A stretch of 19,119 nt of DNA. Source: an uncultured Campylobacter sp. GTDB taxonomy: Bacteria > Campylobacterota > Campylobacteria > Campylobacterales > Campylobacteraceae. The notes under the pieces were generated by a model. That model was given only the letters and a program-made list of their open reading frames with translations. It was not told the DNA's origin and searched no databases. The position numbers were made by a program, and so were the translations under genes. The stretch is taken from NCBI RefSeq assembly GCF_938018035.1, contig NZ_CALIJF010000344.1, positions 1 to 19,119 of the forward strand. The letters are read 5' to 3'. Below are positions 14,503-19,119 of this stretch, piece by piece (the stretch's first letter is position 1; every line of letters begins with the position of its first letter).

Positions 14503-15325
14503 CGCCGAATTCTCGCTCGTAGAAATATTTGATCGCCTCCACGTAGCCTTTTACCGAGCCGCAGTCGAAGCGAGTGCCTTTAAATTTATACGCGATCACC
14601 ACGCCGTTTTGAGCCTGCTTCAAAAGCGCGTCGGTGATCTGCACCTCGCTGTTTTTACCGGGCGCTGTCTGCTCGATGAGATCGAAAATATTGGGCGTTA
14701 GGATGTAGCGCCCGATGATGGCTAAGTTTGACGGAGCCTCGCTAGCCTCGGGCTTTTCTATCATATCCGAGACCATTATCAGATCGTCGCTGATGCTCTT
14801 TCCCGCGATGATGCCGTATTTGTTTACGTCCTGCGGCGGCACCTCCATTACCGCAACGACGCTGCAGCGGTATTTTTCGTAAATTTTAACCATCTGCGCA
14901 AGCACGCCCTCACCGTTTTCGTTCACGCACAGATCGTCTGCGAGTACCACGCCAAAAGGCTCGTCGCGGATTAAAATTTTACCCGTATAAATTGCGTTGC
15001 CGAGCCCCTTCATCTGCTCTTGGCGCGTAAAAGAGAAGGTGCAGCGCTTCATAAGTGCTCTGATCTCGTCGAGCAGATACTCCTTGCTGCTGCCTGAAAT
15101 TTGATCCTCCAGCTCGTAGCTGCGGTCGAAATAATCCTCCAGAGCGCGCTTGCCGCGACCCGTGACGAACGCCATATTGTCCATGCCCGCCTCCAGCGCC
15201 TCATCCACGCCGTAGTGAATGAGCGGCTTGGTAAGGATCGGAAGCATCTCTTTTGGTAGTGATTTGGTCGCGGGCAAAAAGCGCGTGCCGTAGCCCGCCG
15301 CGGGAAATAAACAGGTCTGGATCAT
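14489..15325 (-). CDS. galU: UTP-glucose-1-phosphate uridylyltransferase
   Basis: Makes UDP-glucose from UTP and glucose 1-phosphate for lipooligosaccharide and other surface sugars. The 278-residue protein shows the nucleotidyltransferase start FPAAGYGTRFLPATKSLPKE (7-26), VTGRGKRALEDYFD (54-67), the QKGLGNA-type QMKGLGNA (104-111), and the acidic pair in VVLADD (126-131). EKPEASEAPSNLAIIGRY and the C-terminal GTRFDCGSVKGY are also typical. I start at the ATG at 15325 (MIQTCLFPAAG) because AAAGGAG lies four bases upstream; the longer reading to 15454 would run through the promoter and into the divergent gene. First gene of the galU-pgi operon. Confidence 0.96.
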   Translation of the reverse strand: MIQTCLFPAAGYGTRFLPATKSLPKEMLPILTKPLIHYGVDEALEAGMDNMAFVTGRGKRALEDYFDRSYELEDQISGSSKEYLLDEIRALMKRCTFSFTRQEQMKGLGNAIYTGKILIRDEPFGVVLADDLCVNENGEGVLAQMVKIYEKYRCSVVAVMEVPPQDVNKYGIIAGKSISDDLIMVSDMIEKPEASEAPSNLAIIGRYILTPNIFDLIEQTAPGKNSEVQITDALLKQAQNGVVIAYKFKGTRFDCGSVKGYVEAIKYFYEREFGDGKK

Positions 15326-15334
15326 GAAGCTCCT

Positions 15335-15363
15335 TTGATCTTTTTTTGAACTTTTATTATAAT
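15335..15363. promoter_or_regulatory. Overlapping divergent promoters around ATTATAAT
   Basis: The palindrome ATTATAAT (15356-15363) supplies a TATAAT on each strand: 15361-15356 for galU and 15358-15363 for the YigZ gene. The plus-strand box has TTGATC (15335-15340) 17 bases upstream. The minus-strand box has no matching -35. The two polymerases would compete for the same DNA, and the plus -35 lies in the galU leader next to its ribosome binding site. Confidence 0.6.
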
Positions 15364-15395
15364 GCAAAAAAGATAAAATTCCGCAAAGGAAAGCC

Positions 15396-16004
15396 TTGAA
15401 AACGATTGAAAAAGAGATCAGCGCCGCGCAGGAGATTAAAAAATCAAGCTTCATCGCCTATCTAGCGCCGCTAGCGAGCTTTGAGACGCTGCGTGTGCGG
15501 CTGCGGCAGCAGCATCCCAAGGCGCGCCATATCGTCTGGGCGTATCGCGCGCTGAACGAGCCCGGGCAGATTGTAGAAAACTCAAGCGACGACGGCGAGC
15601 CCAAATCGACCGCGGGCGCGCCGTGTCTAAACGCGCTTCGCGGCGCCGAGCTAATTAACGCCGCGGTGCTTGTGGTGCGCTACTTCGGCGGCATCAAGCT
15701 AGGCACTGGCGGGCTGGTGCGCGCATACGCTAGTAGCGCAAATCTCGCTATCGAGGCTGCCGCAAGCAGCGGTGCTTTAACCGACTTTTTTCTTAAAAGG
15801 CGCTGCGCCTTTTTCGTGCCGTTTGCGGCGGTGGCTAAATTTGAACATTTTTTAAAAAAATCTGGCTTTGTTTATGAAGCAAGCTTCGGTGCTGCGGGAG
15901 CGGAGTTTAGCGCAGAGTTTAGCGCGGAGGAATTTGAAAAATTTAAAGGCTTTGCAGATGCTCTCGCGCCGGCTCTTAAAATGCTGCGCGAGCCGAAATT
16001 TTAA
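15396..16004 (+). CDS. YigZ/IMPACT family protein
   Basis: A 202-residue member of the UPF0029/IMPACT family, linked in other organisms to translation and ribosome-associated control; the bacterial role is not well defined. The hallmark blocks are SSDDGEPKSTAG (63-74) and VVRYFGGIKLGTGGLVRAY (93-111). The C-terminal ferredoxin-like domain is present but carries a repeated EFSAEFSAEEFEKFK stretch (encoded with two GAGTTTAGCGC-type units) that looks like a small local duplication. It starts with TTG at 15396, AAAGGA five bases upstream. Its stop codon lies in the middle of a 16-base palindrome (15995-16010). Confidence 0.92.
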   Translation: MKTIEKEISAAQEIKKSSFIAYLAPLASFETLRVRLRQQHPKARHIVWAYRALNEPGQIVENSSDDGEPKSTAGAPCLNALRGAELINAAVLVVRYFGGIKLGTGGLVRAYASSANLAIEAAASSGALTDFFLKRRCAFFVPFAAVAKFEHFLKKSGFVYEASFGAAGAEFSAEFSAEEFEKFKGFADALAPALKMLREPKF

Positions 16005-16010
16005 AATTTC
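15995..16010. repeat. 16-base perfect palindrome of paired AAATTT
   Basis: GAAATTTTAAAATTTC, self-complementary throughout and spanning the yigZ stop codon. A 14-base version (AAATTTTAAAATTT) recurs at 16136-16149. It is too AT-rich and loop-free to call a terminator. Confidence 0.8.
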
Positions 16011-16225
16011 AAAATTCTATAAAATTTAAAAGCTCGTCTCGGCTAAATTTGAAAGCATAAGCAGATTTTGCATTTTATCGTAGCGGAATTTTAAAGCTAA
16101 AGTGAAATTTCATCGTGCGAAACATAAAATCCGATAAATTTTAAAATTTTCAAAATTCTGTCGTAATTTAGCTTGCAAAATTTCGCGAAAATTCCGTCCG
16201 TAAATTTCAAAATCCCATAAAATTT
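16005..16225. other. Convergent spacer dense in RAATTY hexamers
   Basis: A 221-base spacer between the stop codons of the YigZ gene and the MFS gene. It holds about 14 RAATTY sites, counting those that straddle its ends, and no ORF or RNA that I can support. Any bidirectional transcription stop here would have to rely on AT-rich palindromes, as no GC stem plus T-run is present. Confidence 0.65.
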
Positions 16226-17434
16226 TTAAAATTTTACGTGCTTCATCTTAGCTTCACGCACAGGTAGGCTTAGCAGAGCTGCAATAGCCGCTAGCGTCAT
16301 ATCCAAATACCACATATAATCATACGCGCCGTATGCCCGTACCGCAAGACCCCCGATATATGCGCCAAAAAATCCACCGATTTGATGCGAAAGCATCGTA
16401 AATCCAAATAGGCTTGCTAAATATCGCGTCCCTAATAGCTTACCTACGGCAGCCGCAGTAGGCGGTACGGTCGCTAGCCAGGTAAATCCTAATCCCACGC
16501 TGAAGATATAAAACGTAAGGCTATCTTTTGGCGAGAGCACATAAGCACCAATAAGAGCGATACGCAGGGCATATATGCAAAATAAAATGACTTTACAGCG
16601 CACTTTGGAAACACACCAACCTACGAATAAGCTGCCTACGATGTTAGCGATACCAATCAGTGCGAGCGAAAAGGACGCTACCTGCGCGCCATGCCCGCTT
16701 AGTGCTACTTCGCTAGGCAGGTGCGTCACTAAAAATGCTACGTGAAAACCGCACGTAGCAAAGCTTAAATTTATCAAAATATAGCTTTTATCGCGCAGCG
16801 CTAAACGCAGCACTTCGCCTAAGCTGCGCTTATCTTCTTCATGCAGGCTGGTTTGTTCGCCAAATAGAATTTTACTGCCTGCCAAAAGTCTTGCAAGCGG
16901 CAGAATTAGCAAGCTAAGCCCTGCGAGCGTAAAAAATGCGCCGCCGTATCCCAAAGTAGGCGTTGCGATACAAAACCCTATCATCGGTGCAAATAAAAAC
17001 TGCCCGAACGAGCCGCCTGCATTTAACACTCCGCTAGCAACCGAGCGGATAGAAAATGGCAGGCGCTTTGCCATTAGGCTCATTAGAATCGGAAAACTAC
17101 CCGCACCAAGCCCCAGTGCAAGCCCAAAACCCATCGTTAATACAAGCGCGCTTTCGCTACTAAATAACGGCACAAGAGCGCAGCTAATCGCCAAAAGCAC
17201 GCTGCCCCAAAACAGCACGACGTAGGCACCGAGCTTGTCTGCAAGTATCCCGCTAAGCGGTTGCGAAAAGCCCCATACCAGCTGCGTAGTTGCCATCGCA
17301 AAGCTTACTTGTGCGATGGATAGGGAATTTGCTTGCATTATGGGCTGCACGAAAAGACCTAATGACATACGAATGCCCATCGTAATCATCAAAATCGCCG
17401 CGGCGCATAGGATCATTATCCAAACTGATTTCAT
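16226..17434 (-). CDS. MFS transporter, 12 transmembrane segments
   Basis: A 402-residue inner-membrane carrier of the major facilitator superfamily. Twelve hydrophobic segments fall in two halves around a cytoplasmic loop (about 185-212, GSKILFGEQTSLHEEDKRSL). The start MGIRMSLGLFVQPIMQ, the loop SGILADKLGAYVVL (typical MFS loop 2-3 position) and VASGVLNAGGSFGQFLFAP fit carriers of the monocarboxylate/oxalate-formate and CynX-like groups. The substrate cannot be told. AAAGGA lies six bases before the ATG. The upstream region has a TGC-extended -10 box and an 8-base inverted repeat that could be an operator. No regulator gene lies next to it. Confidence 0.9.
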   Translation of the reverse strand: MKSVWIMILCAAAILMITMGIRMSLGLFVQPIMQANSLSIAQVSFAMATTQLVWGFSQPLSGILADKLGAYVVLFWGSVLLAISCALVPLFSSESALVLTMGFGLALGLGAGSFPILMSLMAKRLPFSIRSVASGVLNAGGSFGQFLFAPMIGFCIATPTLGYGGAFFTLAGLSLLILPLARLLAGSKILFGEQTSLHEEDKRSLGEVLRLALRDKSYILINLSFATCGFHVAFLVTHLPSEVALSGHGAQVASFSLALIGIANIVGSLFVGWCVSKVRCKVILFCIYALRIALIGAYVLSPKDSLTFYIFSVGLGFTWLATVPPTAAAVGKLLGTRYLASLFGFTMLSHQIGGFFGAYIGGLAVRAYGAYDYMWYLDMTLAAIAALLSLPVREAKMKHVKF

Positions 17435-17457
17435 ATATATTCCTTTTAAAAAATAGA

Positions 17458-17466
17458 ATTATAGCA
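17458..17466 (-). promoter_or_regulatory. Extended -10 promoter of the MFS gene
   Basis: Read on the minus strand, TGCTATAAT: a perfect TATAAT at 17463-17458 preceded by the extended-10 TG. It lies about 24 bases before the start codon. No -35 box is seen; the place where it would lie is taken by the inverted repeat at 17478-17504. Confidence 0.65.
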
Positions 17467-17477
17467 TAAAAATCACT

Positions 17478-17504
17478 AATATATCGATATTTTATAGATA
17501 TATT
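17478..17504. promoter_or_regulatory. Operator-like inverted repeat upstream of the MFS gene
   Basis: AATATATC (17478-17485) and GATATATT (17497-17504), perfect 8-base arms around 11 bases. The half-sites are 19 bases apart centre to centre, close to two helical turns, which suits a dimeric regulator. The site covers about -27 to -53 relative to the predicted MFS transcript start. The surroundings are AT-rich, so chance formation is possible. Confidence 0.45.
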
Positions 17505-17596
17505 TAATTAATGTATTTTAGTATATTATTTATGTAAGAGGAATTTACCGAGCTTTAATGGGCTTTGCATTAAAATTCCATTTTCAAGGAGAAGCG

Positions 17597-17968
17597 ATGA
17601 TTTACGAAGATGAGATGATTTATGTGGAGCGCGAGGAGCACGAAGTGCCGTGGGTGAAGGTCTTTACGAAGGCGAAATTTAAAGAGCTTAGCGACTGCGA
17701 CGAGGCGACGCTGGCGCATCTGTGGCGCGCCGTGCTTCAGTGCGAAAAGAGCCTGCGGGAGTTTTATGCGCCCGATAAGATCAATATCGCAAGCTTCGCC
17801 AACTACGTGCCGCGCGTGCATTTTCACATCCAGGCGCGCTTTAAAAACGACAGCTTTTTCCCGGAGTCCGTCTGGGGCAAAAAGATGCGAAACGGCAAGC
17901 TCGATCTGCCGGAATTTAGCGAATTCGCAGAAATTTTAGCGGCAAATTTAAAGATGGAATTCAGATGA
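17597..17968 (+). CDS. HIT-family protein
   Basis: A 123-residue histidine-triad superfamily protein; relatives hydrolyse dinucleoside polyphosphates or other nucleotide conjugates. The signature region reads NYVPRVHFHIQARF, that is R-V-H-F-H-I-Q, so the first His of the classic H-x-H-x-H is Arg. The related subfamily I know (VPQLHIHVIARF ... PVWG) also lacks that first His, and the following FFPESVWGKK matches it, so the gene is probably intact. I start at the ATG at 17597 (MIYEDEMIYVE) because AAGGAG stands five bases before it; an upstream in-frame ATG at 17558 has no site. The stop overlaps the next start (ATGA), so the two are coupled. Confidence 0.9.
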   Translation: MIYEDEMIYVEREEHEVPWVKVFTKAKFKELSDCDEATLAHLWRAVLQCEKSLREFYAPDKINIASFANYVPRVHFHIQARFKNDSFFPESVWGKKMRNGKLDLPEFSEFAEILAANLKMEFR

Positions 17969-18783
17969 TAGGCGCGCGATCCAAAAAATACCTAAGCCTT
18001 TTCGCACTTGCTTGCTGCGGCGCCACCTTTGCATTTTATCTGCGCTTTAAAAGCGAGGAAAATGAGATAAAAATCAAGCAGCAGTTCGATTTCAGCGCGA
18101 GTTTGTTTGAAAAGATCGTGGACGAAGAGAAGCTAAACGCCTTTGCGATCTCGCTGATTTTGTCGCAGAACAGCGACGTGGTGCGCTGCTTCGAGAGCGG
18201 CAAACACGGCGAGTGCATGGACGTGACGAAAAAATACAAAGACATTTTAGGCGCGGTGCCCTTCTATACGGGCGTGAAGATACATTTTCATACGCAAAAC
18301 ACCAGAAGCCTAGCTAGGAGCTGGAGCGACGAATTTTACGACGACGATCTGAGCTCGTTTCGCCATTCGCTTTTGCAGATCCGCCAGAGTCTGCTTCCAA
18401 AAGCGCTCGTCGAAATGGGGCGGTGCGGAGTTTTTATGCGCGGAATTTCACCCGTTTTTAGCGAGGGTAAATTTATCGGAAGCGCCGAGATAATGCTCGA
18501 TTTCGAGCACGTCATCGCGCAGATCAACCGTATGGGAAACGATATTTTTATCTTGGTCGATAAGAGATTTGAGACCGACTGCTTCTACGATAAAATAGGC
18601 GTTATCAAGGACTTTATCGTCGTAAACAGCGCACCGGATTACGACGTTTTGTCGATTTTGGCGACGCTTGATTTTGGGGCGCAGAGCTTTATCAAAAAGG
18701 ACGGGCATTATTTTTACGTGCGGGCATTTTCGGACGAAAACGGCACGAAGCTGGGCTATATAATTTTGCACCGCGAAGGCTAG
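17965..18783 (+). CDS. Stand-alone membrane-anchored Cache-type sensor protein
   Basis: A 272-residue protein with one N-terminal transmembrane segment (about 9-26) followed by a periplasmic domain. The pattern VKIHFHTQNTRSLARSW ... DDDLSSFRHSLLQ ... ISPVFSEGKFIGSAEIMLDFEHVIAQI is typical of the double-Cache ligand-binding region of Campylobacter chemoreceptors and sensor kinases. Here it ends at REG with no second membrane segment, HAMP, MCP, kinase or GGDEF domain. It may be a ligand-binding partner for another receptor or a degenerate receptor. D-E-N-G-T at 257-261 is a PglB-type glycosylation sequon in the predicted periplasmic part. Its start overlaps the HIT gene by four bases (ATGA), indicating translational coupling. 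Confidence 0.8.
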   Translation: MIGARSKKYLSLFALACCGATFAFYLRFKSEENEIKIKQQFDFSASLFEKIVDEEKLNAFAISLILSQNSDVVRCFESGKHGECMDVTKKYKDILGAVPFYTGVKIHFHTQNTRSLARSWSDEFYDDDLSSFRHSLLQIRQSLLPKALVEMGRCGVFMRGISPVFSEGKFIGSAEIMLDFEHVIAQINRMGNDIFILVDKRFETDCFYDKIGVIKDFIVVNSAPDYDVLSILATLDFGAQSFIKKDGHYFYVRAFSDENGTKLGYIILHREG

Positions 18784-18922
18784 CGGCGGGATTTAAATTT
18801 AGGTGCCTATCGCTTGTTTGTTTCGTCGCGGCGGCGGCAGCGCGGCGAGCGGACGTTTTAAATTTGATCGTAAAATCGCGGAAATCTGTGCTGAAATTTT
18901 AAATTTTAAAAGGAGCGTCGGT

Positions 18923-19119
18923 ATGAAATTTTATAAATCAGTTAAATTTAAAGTCGCAATAGGCGTGCTGCTTCTTATAATAATACTCTGCGCCGCATTC
19001 ATCCGCATCATCCCCGATTATTCCACTTCACGAGGCTTCGCTGTCGTTTCTACTTCCGACTACAACAAATACAAGCAGGGCTATTGCCTCAAAGAAAACA
19101 GAATTTTGCCCAAAGAGGA
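18923..19119 (+). CDS. N-terminal part of a secreted or membrane-anchored protein (cut by window end)
   Basis: The ATG at 18923 follows AAAAGGAG with seven bases of spacing and stays open to the window edge for 65 codons. It starts MKFYKSVKFKVAIG, then a hydrophobic segment (about 11-28, VAIGVLLLIIILCAAF), then RIIPDYSTSRGF. This is a signal anchor or signal peptide with a periplasmic remainder. Family not recognisable from this much. It follows the Cache-type protein after 139 AAATTT-rich bases. Confidence 0.75.
   Translation, partial: MKFYKSVKFKVAIGVLLLIIILCAAFIRIIPDYSTSRGFAVVSTSDYNKYKQGYCLKENRILPKE

Noticed and set aside
17812..17840. Loss of the first histidine of the HIT motif as a sign of an inactive enzyme
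   Set aside because: The related subfamily with VPQLHIHVIARF and PVWG blocks also lacks it, so the change looks like a subfamily trait.
1..19119. Defence system, prophage or insertion sequence
   Set aside because: No transposase, integrase, nuclease-plus-ATPase defence pair, toxin-antitoxin pair or phage structural gene is recognisable in the window.

Overview
The window looks like a piece of a Campylobacter chromosome. The signs are AAATTT-rich spacers, a galU-pgi pair arranged as in C. jejuni, a short (about 420-residue) Pgi, and sigma70-type promoters with a clear -10 box but usually no good -35 box. Base composition is fairly GC-rich for the genus and long coding regions carry low-complexity inserts, which points toward an oral species such as C. 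gracilis. That species call is inference only.

Layout. 1-931 (-) is the 5' part of a membrane-protein gene whose N-terminal half is a pentapeptide repeat. uvrA (954-3800, -) follows. Divergent from uvrA runs a plus-strand series: a nucleoside phosphorylase-like protein with two large inserts (3875-4972), a small membrane protein (5073-5555), and an SPL-family radical SAM protein (5629-6903). After a 368-base spacer comes a tightly overlapping set: an SDR oxidoreductase (7272-7937), three tandem paralogous membrane-anchored small proteins (7927-8391, 8378-8914, 9003-9515), and a protein with a DNA-3-methyladenine-glycosylase-like core (9502-10551). Next come two more members of the pentapeptide-repeat membrane family (10652-11743 and the repeat-less 11866-12576), with a 26-codon ORF between them. 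A minus-strand VOC protein (12612-13004) and the galU-pgi operon (15325-13240) follow, then a divergent YigZ/IMPACT gene (15396-16004) and an MFS transporter (16226-17434, -). The window ends with a HIT protein coupled to a stand-alone Cache-type periplasmic sensor (17597-18783) and the start of a further membrane or secreted protein (18923-19119).

Two observations stand out. First, each of the three tandem small proteins has an N-terminal membrane anchor, four conserved cysteines and a low-complexity tail with exactly three copies of the Campylobacter PglB sequon D/E-X-N-X-S/T. They look like an amplified family of multiply N-glycosylated periplasmic proteins. Second, the palindromic hexamer RAATTY is extremely dense here. 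In the pentapeptide-repeat genes it recurs in strict 15-base phase, with 11 of 12 and 11 of 13 registers intact. RAATTY is the methylation site that marks DNA as self for natural transformation in C. jejuni, so these coding repeats could be DNA-level site arrays rather than, or as well as, protein-level repeats.

The two repeat-containing genes face outward as inverted copies around about 10 kb and share a 126-base stretch differing at 7 positions. They could therefore recombine. Three genes (uvrA, the SPL-like gene and the glycosylase-like gene) belong to DNA-repair or related folds, but nothing in the sequence shows that they act together.
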